A DNA stretch of 35,738 bases from Paenalicyclobacillus ferrooxydans (GCF_001399675.1 NZ_LJCO01000075.1:1-35738); one strand, 5' to 3'; positions 7,574-16,130 are shown, counted from the first letter of the stretch. Notes: generated from the sequence alone by a model not told the origin. Numbers and translations: made by a program.

Positions 7574-7718
7574 GGATTTCAAGGGAGCTATCTGCCCTCA
7601 TGCTCCTGCCTCCACGGACTCGGATACATTTCCAATTTCGGGAGAACTGGAGGAGAAGGTCATTGCATTTTTACGGGACGGTAACCAGCATGTAATTGGG
7701 GGTATTGTGCAGAGCTGA
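7557..7718 (+). CDS. Possible 53-residue protein overlapping the reductase end
   Basis: ATG 7557 overlaps the last 17 bases of the aldo/keto reductase gene in another frame, and the frame runs 53 codons to TGA 7716-7718. The translation (GAICPHAPASTDSDTFPISG, then ELEEKVIAFLRDGNQHVIGG) looks protein-like. Overlap could allow translational coupling, but there is no clear ribosome binding site. It could equally be the tail of a lost gene. No family is recognised. Confidence 0.4.
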   Translation: MSSIDKDFKGAICPHAPASTDSDTFPISGELEEKVIAFLRDGNQHVIGGIVQS

Positions 7719-7735
7719 CAAAGGAGAGTCGTGAC

Positions 7736-8620
7736 GTGAATGAAGAATTGGCCATCCTATGCGAGCAAGATCAGGTGGATTTAAAAAGCCAAGCGTCTTG
7801 GCGTATTAAACGAGATAGAGACCGTCGGATTCGCGTTTTGGAGATCTTTCATGAGGGTGGACTCTCTGAAGCTGCCGATTACAGCATGGCCGCTCTGATA
7901 TTTCAGCACGGGGAAACATTGAAAGATTGGTGGACGGCTTATGAATTTGCCAAAAAGGCTGTTGAACTGGGCACTGAACGGGAGAGGTGGCTCGGAGCTG
8001 CAGCTTATGACAGGTGGTTATTAGGGCAAGGGGAGCCAATCCGATATGGTACACAACTGGTCAACTTTGGTGGAGTCTACCGACTTCCTAAAATTGATGG
8101 GAAGTGCACTAATGAGGACCGCGTGCTATGGGGGCTAGCTTCTGAAACGGATCAGTTTGCTATGAAAGACATCGTGGGCATGCCTCCCATGAGAATCTCC
8201 AACACGTTGACTGCTGATAACTTAACCATAAAGGTTATATGCATCGATAGAACATTGGTGTTTGGAGATGTGTTTGGTGCCCAACTAAGAGAGCACTCTG
8301 AGTTGGATTTGAATTTGAGTGCCCATGAACTCGGGACAGTCCACCAAAACAAACATGGTTGGCGATGGATAAATGACGACAGTGGCAAGATGGAGGTTTG
8401 GTGGTTACCCATGCCGATAATGCCTGAGCTAGGCCATTGCATTGTGAGCTCCGCCGGGACGACCATGGAGGTTACCAGAAAAAACGATCATTCGACAATT
8501 TGGGTCATCACGGACGGTATGGTAACGGGGTATTGTAAGTCCCAAGAGCAAGTTTGGGCTGTTTCAGGTACGTCTCGAAATCGCGTGCAGTTGGTGCTCG
8601 ATATGTTGTCATCTGGGTGA
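7736..8620 (+). CDS. DUF6624-like N-terminal domain protein
   Basis: A 294-residue, probably cytosolic protein starting at GTG; AAAGGAG is nine bases upstream. Residues 25-110 (DRDRRIRVLEIF, AALIFQHGETLKDWW, AAYDRWLLGQGEPIRYGTQL) show the pattern of DUF6624: conserved QH in a helix, a (Y/D)DR motif and YGTQ. That domain is uncharacterised but frequent in multi-domain and toxin-like contexts in other bacteria. The C-terminal 170 residues are rich in beta strands and Trp and are not recognised. No signal peptide or membrane segment is seen. A weak cassette-type site follows the gene. Confidence 0.75.
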   Translation: MNEELAILCEQDQVDLKSQASWRIKRDRDRRIRVLEIFHEGGLSEAADYSMAALIFQHGETLKDWWTAYEFAKKAVELGTERERWLGAAAYDRWLLGQGEPIRYGTQLVNFGGVYRLPKIDGKCTNEDRVLWGLASETDQFAMKDIVGMPPMRISNTLTADNLTIKVICIDRTLVFGDVFGAQLREHSELDLNLSAHELGTVHQNKHGWRWINDDSGKMEVWWLPMPIMPELGHCIVSSAGTTMEVTRKNDHSTIWVITDGMVTGYCKSQEQVWAVSGTSRNRVQLVLDMLSSG

Positions 8621-8655
8621 GCTTCAAGTGCAGTAACGCCGAAGTGTCACTATTA

Positions 8656-8693
8656 TGCAGAACTGTGCAATATCTTCATTGATGCACAGGCAG
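8656..8693 (+). repeat. Weak cassette-type site
   Basis: The 6-bp inverted repeat TGTGCA (8664-8669) / TGCACA (8683-8688) runs into AGGCAG (8688-8693), one base from the GGGCAG right box, and TGCAGAAC at 8656 faintly recalls the left box. It lies between two unrelated genes, where a cassette site would be expected. The spacer is short. Confidence 0.3.
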
Positions 8694-8725
8694 ATAGACA
8701 ATACGTTGTTGTGTCGGAGGAATGT

Positions 8726-9184
8726 ATGGCTGATTACATCATGGACCTTAGAAAAGCCGTCGGGTCAAGACCCTTAATTGTACCAGGCTCAGTAGTCATC
8801 ATTTACGATGATAAACGAAGGGTGCTATTACACCGAAGAAGCGACAATGGATGCTGGGGCTTTCCAGGAGGGGTTATGGAAATTGGGGAAAGCTTTGAGG
8901 ATACTGCTCGTCGTGAAGCTTTTGAAGAAACGGGGCTGTCAGTGGGTAAACTGACGCTCTTGGGGCTCTTATCAGGCAAGGATACATTCTATGAGTATCC
9001 AAATGGACATCAAGTTTATGACGCGACAGCCGTATATGCAACTTCGGATGTTACTGGCGTTTTTCAGGCGGTCGGAAGCGAGAGCTTAGATATTAACTAT
9101 TTTGATTTAGGTGATCTACCACAGAACATCAGCCCACCAGACGAAGCGATATTTCACAAATTTGTTCTACATGTTGATGAGTGA
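8726..9184 (+). CDS. Nudix hydrolase
   Basis: A 152-residue hydrolase of nucleoside diphosphates linked to another moiety. The complete Nudix box G-x5-E-x7-REUxEExGU is seen at about residues 51-75 (GGVMEIGESFEDTARREAFE, then ETGL), giving the metal-binding helix. Upstream LLHRRSDNGCWGFPGG is the typical substrate-groove strand. A mismatch or capped-nucleotide substrate cannot be told from sequence. ATG 8726 is chosen because GGAGG (8716-8720) is five bases upstream; the GTG at 8711 lacks a site. The 3' end overlaps a convergent small frame. Confidence 0.92.
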   Translation: MADYIMDLRKAVGSRPLIVPGSVVIIYDDKRRVLLHRRSDNGCWGFPGGVMEIGESFEDTARREAFEETGLSVGKLTLLGLLSGKDTFYEYPNGHQVYDATAVYATSDVTGVFQAVGSESLDINYFDLGDLPQNISPPDEAIFHKFVLHVDE

Positions 9185-9415
9185 TACTTGAATAATCGGG
9201 GAACTGAGTTGTTGTGGTGCCTCCTTCATCTTAGTCAAATTTCTGTCGGTCACTTGCTCCAGATACGGAATTCGCTTGAAACGCCAGTCTTCCACTTGCT
9301 TCTTCGTGATCCGCTCCATTTTAACCAGGAGATCAACTGGGCTAACGTAACCTTTTTCGTCTACCAGTTGCCCTGCGCAGGACCATATCCGCTTAGGCAT
9401 GTCTTGTTTGCTCAA
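9167..9415 (-). CDS. Small protein, possibly a truncated conserved family member
   Basis: An 82-codon frame on the minus strand with a TTG or internal ATG start. The core (SPVDLLVKMERITKKQVEDW, then RFKRIPYLEQV and NLTKM) resembles a widespread uncharacterised bacterial protein of about 140 residues with a conserved WR-x-G-x-(V/I)-PYLE motif; I recall the pattern, not a name. The C-terminal half is missing and the frame ends within the 3' end of the Nudix gene, so it is probably a fragment. No ribosome binding site is evident. Confidence 0.45.
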   Translation of the reverse strand: MSKQDMPKRIWSCAGQLVDEKGYVSPVDLLVKMERITKKQVEDWRFKRIPYLEQVTDRNLTKMKEAPQQLSSPIIQVSLINM

Positions 9416-9762
9416 GTTGAGATACCTCGCATGTTTTTGTATTCAGTCGATGTGTTCATGAACACAGGTGAATCAGAGCGTTAAGAAGAAGTACATATGC
9501 TGACATAGATTCTGTTTTTCTCTATTGATGTTGTGCTGTCGTAGGATAGCGTTCACGCCTGAGATTTTCTCTCGCCCAGATTTCGAGCATACGTGACCAT
9601 CGGGGCGCGATTCCACGAAGCCGCCGGAAGGCTCTCATCCACGCCGACTCACACCGTCTTGCGTTGCCATACACGTCTTTACGCAAATTCGGTTCACACG
9701 CTAGTGATGATACCCTAGTTACAGGGGATACCAATTCAACCCTAGAGGAGTCGATTGAATCT
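9416..9762. other. Gap upstream of the asparagine synthetase gene
   Basis: About 350 bases. On the minus strand around 9525-9665 a GC-richer frame reads RAFRRLRGIAPRWSRMLEIW, then ARENLRRERYPTT, which looks like part of a real, unrecognised protein and may be debris. No T-box specifier or antiterminator motif is visible before the asparagine synthetase gene. Confidence is low. Confidence 0.3.
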
Positions 9763-11337
9763 ATGTGTGGAATCGTTGCTGTCTGTGCGAATGCCGCAGT
9801 AGCCGAGTGGCAACAAACAGAACACAAGCAAATGGAACCGAAATATGAGTTGATGTGTAAGCGCATGATGGATAGACTGGCCCACCGCGGACCAGATGAC
9901 GTTGGTCTCCGTCAGGCAGGTCAGACATGGCTAGGGCATCGCCGTTTATCGATTGTCGACGTGGACGGCGGTCATCAGCCGCTTGCAAATGAAGATCAGA
10001 CTCGATGGATTGTGGCGAACGGGGAGATATACAATCACCTTGATTTGCGAAAAACCCTGTCTTCTCACACGTTCCGAACGCAATCCGACAACGAAGTTAT
10101 TCTTCACTTGATTGAGGAAGCAGGACCGTCCGCCATCGTCAGGATGAAAGGTATGTTTACGTTTGTAGTGGCTGATTCGGAAGGGAAGTTGATTGCCGGC
10201 CGCGACGCGATTGGCATCAAGCCGCTCTATTGGGCCCGGCAAGGGCAGACGGTCCTGTTCGCGTCTGAAATTAAGTGCTTTGACGAAGCGTGGCGTCCCT
10301 TTGTCGAGGAGTTTCCGCCGGGTCATTACTGGACGTCAGACGAAGGACTAGTAGCCTATGCGAAGGTGCCCGCGCCGAAGTCGACACCTTCGCTAGCATG
10401 TTCATCAGAGACACCTAGCGAAGCGGTTCTCTCGCGTATCCGCGAAACCCTTACGCGTGCAGTAGAACGTCGAATGATGGCGGATGTGCCGGTCGGCGTG
10501 TTCCTTTCAGGTGGACTCGATAGCAGCCTAGTTGCTTCGTTAGCTAGCAGAATCGCTAAGAGAGAAGGACGACAAATCCACTCGTTTGCGGTGGGATTGG
10601 AAGACAGTTCAGACCTGGTCGCCGCGCGGAAAGTGGCCGAGTTTTTGGGAACTTGTCATCATGAACGCATGTACACACCCAAGGAGGCTCTTGAGATTGT
10701 ACCCGACGTGATTGAGATGATGGAGTCGTTTGACCCGAGCCTCGTGCAGAGTGCAGTTGCCAACTATATGCTGGCCGAACTGACGGCGGCGCATGTAAAG
10801 GTGGTGTTGACCGGGGAAGGGTCAGATGAGTTATTCGCAGGATATAAATACCATAAGTCGATTGAGTCGCAGGCAGAACTTCATCAAGAGTTGGTCAGGT
10901 CGGTGGGCGATTTGCATCACCTGAACCTACAGCGGTGCGATCGAACAACGATGGCACATGGCTTGGAAGCACGTGTACCATTTCTCGATCTCGATTTCAT
11001 CTCCCTAGCTCTTTCCCTACCGGTCGAATGGAAGTTGCATGGACCCGGGCAGACGGAAAAGTGGATACTGCGGCTTGCGTTTAAGGGCTACCTCCCCAAT
11101 TCGGTATTATGGCGAGAGAAGGAGCAGTTTAACGAAGGCAGCGGAATGCAGTCTGTGTTGCGTGAGAAAATGGGCGACACCGTACCAGCAGACGAATTTG
11201 CAGCGGAGCGCAACGTGCTGACCCCACCTCTCGCCACCCGTGAGGAGATGGCCTACTTCCGGCTGTTTCAAGACCGATTCTGCGGCGTGAAAATCCCGAA
11301 CGTATCTGGCCGGTCGAACGTCGCGTTTGCTATTTGA
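9763..11337 (+). CDS. asnB: Asparagine synthase (glutamine-hydrolysing)
   Basis: A 524-residue two-domain enzyme that makes asparagine from aspartate, glutamine and ATP. The start at 9763 places the N-terminal nucleophile Cys2 directly after Met (MCGIVAV), which is essential for the class II glutaminase; the longer frame would bury it. The glutaminase domain (1 to about 190) carries HRGPDD, GHRRLSIVD and NGEIYNH. The synthetase domain has the PP-loop SGGLDSS at about 249-255 and GEGSDELFAGYKY further on. AGAGGAG lies about 12 bases upstream. A terminator follows, so it is monocistronic. The symbol is by family; paralogues acting on other acceptors exist. Confidence 0.9.
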   Translation: MCGIVAVCANAAVAEWQQTEHKQMEPKYELMCKRMMDRLAHRGPDDVGLRQAGQTWLGHRRLSIVDVDGGHQPLANEDQTRWIVANGEIYNHLDLRKTLSSHTFRTQSDNEVILHLIEEAGPSAIVRMKGMFTFVVADSEGKLIAGRDAIGIKPLYWARQGQTVLFASEIKCFDEAWRPFVEEFPPGHYWTSDEGLVAYAKVPAPKSTPSLACSSETPSEAVLSRIRETLTRAVERRMMADVPVGVFLSGGLDSSLVASLASRIAKREGRQIHSFAVGLEDSSDLVAARKVAEFLGTCHHERMYTPKEALEIVPDVIEMMESFDPSLVQSAVANYMLAELTAAHVKVVLTGEGSDELFAGYKYHKSIESQAELHQELVRSVGDLHHLNLQRCDRTTMAHGLEARVPFLDLDFISLALSLPVEWKLHGPGQTEKWILRLAFKGYLPNSVLWREKEQFNEGSGMQSVLREKMGDTVPADEFAAERNVLTPPLATREEMAYFRLFQDRFCGVKIPNVSGRSNVAFAI

Positions 11338-11349
11338 TGAGTGTTTATA

Positions 11350-11379
11350 GCCCCAGGGGATACCGTAATCCTCGGGGGC
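11350..11379 (+). terminator. Terminator of the asparagine synthetase gene
   Basis: The stem GCCCCAGGGGAT / ATCCTCGGGGGC with a six-base loop is followed by CTTTGCTTT, 12 bases after the stop codon. Confidence 0.85.
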
Positions 11380-11616
11380 CTTTGCTTTATCTTCGCTGAA
11401 TTCTCTGTCCCTGTCATGTGCTGAGTGTCACTACTTCACCCGCCACGAGCATGGAGAATTGGAGGGGAGTCTAGCGAGGGACATTGAGAGAAGCTGTTCT
11501 CGTTAACGACCTGCCAACGGATCAAGTGGTGATGGGGCAGCTTCGTTCTGATTTGATTTGTTCCTGAATTTCAAAGTCATTCTGTAGCACAGCAAGCCTG
11601 GGTGTCTGCTTGCATT
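11380..11616. other. Gap with no gene seen
   Basis: Between the terminator and the small frame at 11617 I see no convincing coding region, promoter or repeat. Confidence 0.4.
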
Positions 11617-11772
11617 ATGATGCGTTGGCTGATGGACAGTGCCTCTGTCGCATTCCTGCAGGAAAATGACACAGAGCGCATGGAGCATGTGCACTTCATG
11701 CTCGATGCTGGAGGAGACGCTGACTGTATGTCCAGAGAACTTGCTACCCAGTTGTATCAGCAAGTTTCATGA
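11617..11772 (+). CDS. Doubtful 51-residue reading frame
   Basis: Tandem ATGs start a frame that reads RWLMDSASVAFLQENDTERM, then HFMLDAGGDADCMSREL and a TGA at 11770-11772. The composition looks like real protein, and the frame stays open upstream to about 11555, so it may be the 3' end of a decayed gene. There is no ribosome binding site and no recognised family. Confidence 0.3.
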   Translation: MMRWLMDSASVAFLQENDTERMEHVHFMLDAGGDADCMSRELATQLYQQVS

Positions 11773-12247
11773 GATAAAAAAACAGCACCCAAAGGGAATG
11801 AACGATAAGGTAAATTACAAAAGAAATCTGCAACCCGTAACCGTAATGATAGTGAAATACACCGAGCTGTACTCCGAGCCATTCTGTACCGAGTGACAAC
11901 AATGTCCAGCTCAGAATATATAATGGGCTCAATTTAAGGTTTAACTTCAGGAAGTCGTATAAGTAAAAGAACAAGTAGCTGAATGGTCCGTACATTAAAA
12001 GGGAAAGAAAATCAACAAACTGATAAGTAGATGAATCGCCTATGTCGTAAAAACTTCGGGGTATCGTACCTAGTGTAAGGTCAAAGAAAGCACCGAAACT
12101 AATCCCACACAAAAAATATAGGGCTGACAGTTTTCTTGAAAAGCGAGACGGGAGTTTAAAGGTAACGAAAAGTCCTAGAAAAAGCGCAACGATCACAAAC
12201 CACTCGTTTGCGTTGAATTGATTGTCATACGTTATAATGTTCGTCAT
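11744..12247 (-). CDS. CBO0543-type membrane protein
   Basis: A 167-residue integral membrane protein with about five hydrophobic segments, ending near ISFVIYLIVHSLWVLFFYLM. The pattern (N-terminal NEWFVIVALFLGL, GISFGAFFDLTLGTIP, a central MYGPFSYLFFYLYDF and TEWLGVQLGVFHYHYGY) matches the CBO0543 family of Bacillota, whose role is unknown. The internal start at 12247 (MTNI) is chosen because GGGGG lies upstream and it overlaps the stop of the preceding gene by four bases (ATGA), a sign of translational coupling. It forms a two-gene operon with the membrane protein upstream. Confidence 0.8.
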   Translation of the reverse strand: MTNIITYDNQFNANEWFVIVALFLGLFVTFKLPSRFSRKLSALYFLCGISFGAFFDLTLGTIPRSFYDIGDSSTYQFVDFLSLLMYGPFSYLFFYLYDFLKLNLKLSPLYILSWTLLSLGTEWLGVQLGVFHYHYGYGLQISFVIYLIVHSLWVLFFYLMKLADTTG

Positions 12248-12726
12248 ACTGCCCCCACGTTCTTCTTGTCCAACCTTGTGTAGAACCACGTACATCCCCA
12301 TGCAATCGCGATAAATCCGAAATATGTGACCAGTGTGCTTTGCACATGCCACATGAACGGCTTTTGATAGGTGATGATTTTAAGGAAATCAAGAGCCCAA
12401 TCAAAAACAGTGATCCCAAGCCAGATCAAAATCGTCAATAACCAGCGGGGTTTCCTGGCTCCGGAAGGTTGAAGGAAATTGACAGCCATCATAAGAACGA
12501 GTGGTATAGTGATCACTCGAGTTATGATGGTTGCCAACGAAATCTTGGCAGTCCTGGGTATAGTCACAACGTGAATATTAATGTCAAAGACAGTGAATAC
12601 AATCGTGGACATGACCAAAATCACGGAATACACAAAAATAAAATCTAATAAGTGCAACCTCTTGGGCATCAAAGCAAACAATATGATCGACAGCCATGCG
12701 AATACCGAACAAATCAGGAGTTGCAT
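12244..12726 (-). CDS. Membrane protein, first gene of a membrane-protein pair
   Basis: A 160-residue protein with four to five membrane segments (for example LLICSVFAWLSIILFALM at the N-terminus and FGFIAIAWGCTWFYT near the end). It is related in layout to its CBO0543-type partner, with which it shares a four-base overlap; such pairs are common in spore formers. No soluble domain is visible and function is unknown. The ribosome binding site is weak (AGGCATG a few bases upstream). Confidence 0.75.
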   Translation of the reverse strand: MQLLICSVFAWLSIILFALMPKRLHLLDFIFVYSVILVMSTIVFTVFDINIHVVTIPRTAKISLATIITRVITIPLVLMMAVNFLQPSGARKPRWLLTILIWLGITVFDWALDFLKIITYQKPFMWHVQSTLVTYFGFIAIAWGCTWFYTRLDKKNVGAV

Positions 12727-13044
12727 TTCAACATGCCTTTCTGAGATAGTGTTATTCTTGGCTCAGGTAAGTGTATTGGTATTCTTACCCTGCACCTCCC
12801 CCATGATACACGCGTTATTTATTCCAATAGTAAGGTATCTTTATTGTTGAAGGTCGGCAACCTCTTGGAATGGCTCATCGCACAATGTGGCCAAAAACCA
12901 GTGGAGTCCCTGTTTCAAATTACAAAGCTATGTTAGGTTGTACCTCTTAAGCCCCAAACATCAGGCGTAGAATCTCAGTTGTGTACAGCACGCATTCTTT
13001 AGAAAGGGAAACACTAGGGGAAACCGTTCTAAGGGGGTATTCCT
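12727..13044. other. Divergent intergenic region
   Basis: About 318 bases between divergent transcription units. It must hold promoters for both, but I cannot pick convincing -35/-10 pairs. AAGGGGG at 13031-13037 is the ribosome binding site of the next gene. Confidence 0.4.
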
Positions 13045-13908
13045 TTGCGCGTGCTCGTTCTTTTATCGGCAGTCTTCCTCTCGACGATTCCACTCGGCAT
13101 CCCCACGACCGTTTCCGCGAAAGCAACCGTTCGTATCCCCATGGTGCCGCCAAACTTTCTGGTTCAGGAGGACAAATCCGCAGCATCCTTAGTCCCTCAT
13201 TGGGTACATCTCATCAACGAGCGTAAATATGATGAAGCGGCTGCACTGTGGACACCGGATCGGGCGAAGGATGAAAAGTCGCCGCTCTCACTAAAACACC
13301 TGCAAAACTACACACATGTAACATTGCTCCAGTACAAAGACGTTACCTCCACATGGGGCGGAATCCCCATGGATTTGAGCCGTTTTTACCAACTCAAAGT
13401 GTATATCGCAGTTTTGAATTACGAGGTCAAAGACAAAGAGCTTGCCGGATCGATGGTGGGCAAAAAGATACAGCGGTGTTTTGTCGTGAGACAGACTCAA
13501 AACTCTCCTTGGCAACTGTTCATGATGCAGGGATACACTACATTCTCCGCCAATCCCGCATGGCAGTTGGATTTGGAAGGTGTCACGAACAATGGTCGTA
13601 TATATCGTCCGGCAGGCTCGCCACAAATTCTGCTTGAGGACTTCATCAAACAGGATATCGGATCCACCGTTCAGCAGGCGGTGAATCAGTATTACGGTGT
13701 GCCGAGGCGTATCGCATATTGGCAGATGTATATTCTCGATATCACACGGCTGAATGTAGGGTCGTACCGATTTGAAATTACGGTCCGGGTTAACACAAGC
13801 AGCGGCTCATTCAACCCGCCATACGGCGTGGAAACGATCACGCTCACCAATGTTACTAAACCTGGCGAGAGACCGTACAAAGTAGTCCGGTATGTACACA
13901 ACCGGTAA
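13045..13908 (+). CDS. Secreted protein, NTF2-like type suspected
   Basis: A 287-residue exported protein starting at TTG, seven bases after AAGGGGG. The signal peptide (hydrophobic VLVLLSAVFLSTIPLGI) has a likely cleavage after VSA near residue 25. The segment HWVHLINERKYDEAAALWTP resembles the first helix of NTF2-like extracytoplasmic domains (DUF4829/DUF4878 type), which fits the following beta-rich region, but this is a weak match. No enzyme motif is seen. A second exported or membrane-anchored protein is encoded 42 bases downstream, so the two probably form an operon. Confidence 0.78.
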   Translation: MRVLVLLSAVFLSTIPLGIPTTVSAKATVRIPMVPPNFLVQEDKSAASLVPHWVHLINERKYDEAAALWTPDRAKDEKSPLSLKHLQNYTHVTLLQYKDVTSTWGGIPMDLSRFYQLKVYIAVLNYEVKDKELAGSMVGKKIQRCFVVRQTQNSPWQLFMMQGYTTFSANPAWQLDLEGVTNNGRIYRPAGSPQILLEDFIKQDIGSTVQQAVNQYYGVPRRIAYWQMYILDITRLNVGSYRFEITVRVNTSSGSFNPPYGVETITLTNVTKPGERPYKVVRYVHNR

Positions 13909-13950
13909 CGCTGAAAGAGTGGTAACATTTAGATAATTGGCGGGAGGTGG

Positions 13951-14343
13951 ATGGTTGTGCGCGGACGAGGGTGGGTTATGGTGGGCGTTTTTGGACTCGC
14001 TATCATTTTCGGAGTTGTAGGCAGAAATACCTCGCTGTTTGCACCGAACGGCGGAACGTTGCTTCATCGCATTCACTGGATGCGCTATGGATACGACCGC
14101 GTCTGGTACCACAATCGGGACTATGTAGGTCCGAGCAAGGAGATGACCTTCGCGCAATTGAACCAATTGTATGGGCAGGGGCAAACCTTTCTTCCGACGG
14201 GGGACAAGGTGATTGGTCTTCCGGTGTACGACACGTCTCGTTCTCTTCCGTTTCAAAAACAGCATCAAGTCGTGTCAACGCTACTTTTTCTCAAAAAACC
14301 GGATGGTAAATTTATTGTCTATTCCCTTAGTGGGGGACCATGA
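13951..14343 (+). CDS. Membrane-anchored protein of unknown function
   Basis: A 130-residue protein with one N-terminal membrane segment (VMVGVFGLAIIFGVVG) and a soluble part of about 100 residues outside the membrane. GGGAGG lies just upstream of the ATG; an in-frame GTG two codons later has better spacing and could be the true start. The soluble part (HWMRYGYDRVWYHNRDYVGP, KVIGLPVYDTSR, KKPDGKFIVYSLSGGP) looks like a small beta domain; I do not recognise the family. It is likely co-transcribed with the secreted protein upstream. Confidence 0.7.
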   Translation: MVVRGRGWVMVGVFGLAIIFGVVGRNTSLFAPNGGTLLHRIHWMRYGYDRVWYHNRDYVGPSKEMTFAQLNQLYGQGQTFLPTGDKVIGLPVYDTSRSLPFQKQHQVVSTLLFLKKPDGKFIVYSLSGGP

Positions 14344-14468
14344 TGTTTTGCCGGTGAGCAGGGGAACGCGCGATTGGCGCGAGATGTTGAACTAACGGGC
14401 AGCACACCGTAAGACAATATTCCAAAATGCGGTAAAATGTTAATGCAAGCAACGGAGGTGACTGCAAT

Positions 14469-14952
14469 CTGAATAAATCATTGTTTTACGTCATAGGTGG
14501 TCTGTTAATTTGTTCAGTAATTATTAATTTGTTGCAATTACCATACGCAGGAAAACAACAGAAACACGTTAAATGGGGTTATGGTTGATTTCGCTGGACC
14601 TCTTGTCACCGCTACGGGAGGTTTCAAATTGAAGACTCCGGAACAGACACGTGTTGGTCAAATCGCACTTCTTTCTCAATCTACGGGTGCTTTAAGCGCA
14701 GGACTTCCTACACTTACGAATATGGGGATTCCATACCAATATTCCGTAAATATCTTAGATGCAGAGCAGTCTGCCATTGGTGCTTTGGAAGGCGCATATT
14801 CCGCGACCGATCAACAGAAGCTTGCGAAATGGTTAGTTACTGAAAGTACGCTTTTGCGCACCTATGAGACACAAAAAAATCCACCTAATATCCCGCTTTT
14901 AAAGCAAATATTCAAAGAGATAAATGATGCCATTCCGATATCGACGTCATAA
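14469..14952 (+). pseudogene. Exported protein gene interrupted by a frameshift
   Basis: GGAGGTG (14453-14459) precedes a frame with a rare CTG or lost start at 14469. It reads NKSLFYVIGGLLICSVIINL, a good signal or membrane segment, then LQLPYAGKQQ and KWGYG before a TGA. The following +1 frame from 14581 continues for 123 codons (FAGPLVTATGGFKLKTPEQT, then ALLSQSTGALSAGLPTLTN), with a helical C-terminus. The second part has no ribosome binding site of its own, so one gene split by a frameshift near 14575 is the simplest reading. A sequencing error or two separate frames remain possible. Family unknown. Confidence 0.5.
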
Positions 14953-14960
14953 TTATCTGT

Positions 14961-15146
14961 GCTACTTGGCTGGTGCTATCAGAGGCGGAAGCCGCAGGGG
15001 CGCGAATCAATCGTACCGCAAGCGATAGGTTTTGGGGTGGAAGAAGTGGCTGCTTCCTTGACCCTGAGAACAACGCATGGGAAGTAGCATTCAGTCCAAA
15101 CGCTGTATTCGACGAAAACGGTGCCATGATTGAAATGAACGGGTGA
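14961..15146 (+). pseudogene. VOC (glyoxalase/bleomycin-resistance) family 3' fragment
   Basis: The frame reads EAEAAGARINRTASDRFWGG, then CFLDPENNAWEVAFSP and ends NG-stop: the C-terminal beta-alpha-beta-beta-beta module of a vicinal oxygen chelate protein, with the metal-ligand Glu in WEVAF. The first half and start are missing. It directly follows the frameshifted gene. Confidence 0.7.
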
Positions 15147-15320
15147 TGAACCAACCCTCTTCTTTTGTTCGGGTCTGTTCATGTCATTCCTGCAAGAACT
15201 GGATCTGAATAGGTATATATCACCATTCGAATATCGTTTCTTGCGACCAGGTTAATTCAACAGGGACTTTTCGTTTTTTTTTCTTAGTTTGACGTGCCAA
15301 AATTTTTGGAGGCTGATGTA

Positions 15321-15590
15321 TTGTTAATCCCTGTTATGCTGCTGGTCATTCTCTGTTTTGATCTATGGTTTCTACGCATAGGAGTATCATCACTGCATCG
15401 TGGTATCTTCAAAAGCCCCAGACATATTGCTGCTATGATTCTCATGGTAATTGGCGACGTATTCTGGTTTATTGCTGCTTATCAGCACTTGCGTCCGTAT
15501 GCAGTAAATGCTGTTTTCGTTATTTCCTTAGCTGGTATCTCTGTTCTTCTACTCGTAGTCGGGGCGGTCATAGTAGTCAGAAGGACATAG
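15321..15590 (+). CDS. Small three-segment membrane protein
   Basis: An 89-residue membrane protein. The TTG at 15321 is chosen because GGAGG (15308-15312) lies eight bases upstream; the GTG at 15294 has no ribosome binding site. Hydrophobic segments lie at about 2-17 (LIPVMLLVILCFDLWF), 38-54 (AMILMVIGDVFWFIAA) and 63-85. No family is recognised. The next recombination site begins about 110 bp after the stop, so it may be a cassette gene whose upstream site has decayed. Confidence 0.68.
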   Translation: MLIPVMLLVILCFDLWFLRIGVSSLHRGIFKSPRHIAAMILMVIGDVFWFIAAYQHLRPYAVNAVFVISLAGISVLLLVVGAVIVVRRT

Positions 15591-15698
15591 GGTAGTCATG
15601 AGCAACACTTGATACGAAAACAGTCTAAAACGATGGGGTAAATTCGGTGAATGTTCTGCTAGATGAGGCGGGAGTCACGGAAAGACGTTGCCACGGTT

Positions 15699-15742
15699 TG
15701 AATGAATATACATAGAATGCTATGTATTTATGGAGCGGGCAG
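15699..15742 (+). repeat. attC-like cassette site F
   Basis: Left box TGAATGAATAT (15699-15709), 27-bp spacer, right box GGGCAG (15737-15742). A perfect 8-bp inverted repeat ATACATAG (15708-15715) / CTATGTAT (15720-15727) fills the spacer. It bounds the left side of the 93-aa membrane-protein cassette. Confidence 0.7.
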
Positions 15743-15848
15743 GTTTGTTCGGTAAGAAATTGGCTTTCATTTTGGGGAGTAGCTGCAAAAAACTGAGATT
15801 CAGATATCGCATATGGTGTAATATGGATAATGACAGGAGGTGAGTTCT

Positions 15849-16130
15849 GTGACAGCCTTAGTCTCCATGCTGCTCGGAGCGTTCATTCTATTGCTTATAG
15901 CACTATATTTTGTTCTGCAGGCTATTTGGGAACTGAGAAAGGGTGAGAATGGTAAAGGATTTATAATCAAAGGAATGATTGGTGTTGGTTTGATTGTCTT
16001 GGTGTTGGTATCACCATATTTATATTCTGTTGGTCTTGGACTCAGAGCATTTCACAGTATGACAAGCCCTGGAATTACTCTTCAAGGTAGTAGTAGCAGC
16101 TCGACAATACCGCTCAATAACATACCTTAA
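15849..16130 (+). CDS. Cassette gene: small membrane protein
   Basis: A 93-residue membrane protein, the only gene of the 523-bp cassette between sites F and G. AGGAGG (15835-15840) is eight bases before GTG 15849; the in-frame GTG at 15840 overlaps the ribosome binding site. Two strong hydrophobic segments lie at about 3-24 (ALVSMLLGAFILLLIALYFV) and 43-62 (MIGVGLIVLVLVSPYLY), separated by a charged WELRKGENGKG loop, with a Ser-rich tail. It has the general look of phage- or immunity-type small membrane proteins, but no family is recognised. Confidence 0.72.
   Translation: MTALVSMLLGAFILLLIALYFVLQAIWELRKGENGKGFIIKGMIGVGLIVLVLVSPYLYSVGLGLRAFHSMTSPGITLQGSSSSSTIPLNNIP

Noticed and set aside
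9416-9762. A T-box riboswitch before the asparagine synthetase gene.
   Set aside because: No antiterminator consensus, specifier stem or leader terminator can be found in this region.
9763-11337. GGGCAG hexamers inside the asparagine synthetase gene (near 10246 and 11047), and similar ones in the genes near 14174, 24396 and 32386.
   Set aside because: They lack the left box at the right distance and lie inside intact coding regions, so they are chance matches.
12249-12304. A reverse-oriented cassette site (CTGCCC at 12249 with a left-box-like ATCCCCATGCA about 39 bp away).
   Set aside because: It lies inside overlapping coding regions and matches the left box poorly.
14397-14402. GGGCAG shortly after the 130-residue protein gene.
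   Set aside because: No left box near -45 and no spacer hairpin of the expected geometry, although CGCGC/GCGCG pairs upstream. It may be a site eroded beyond recognition.
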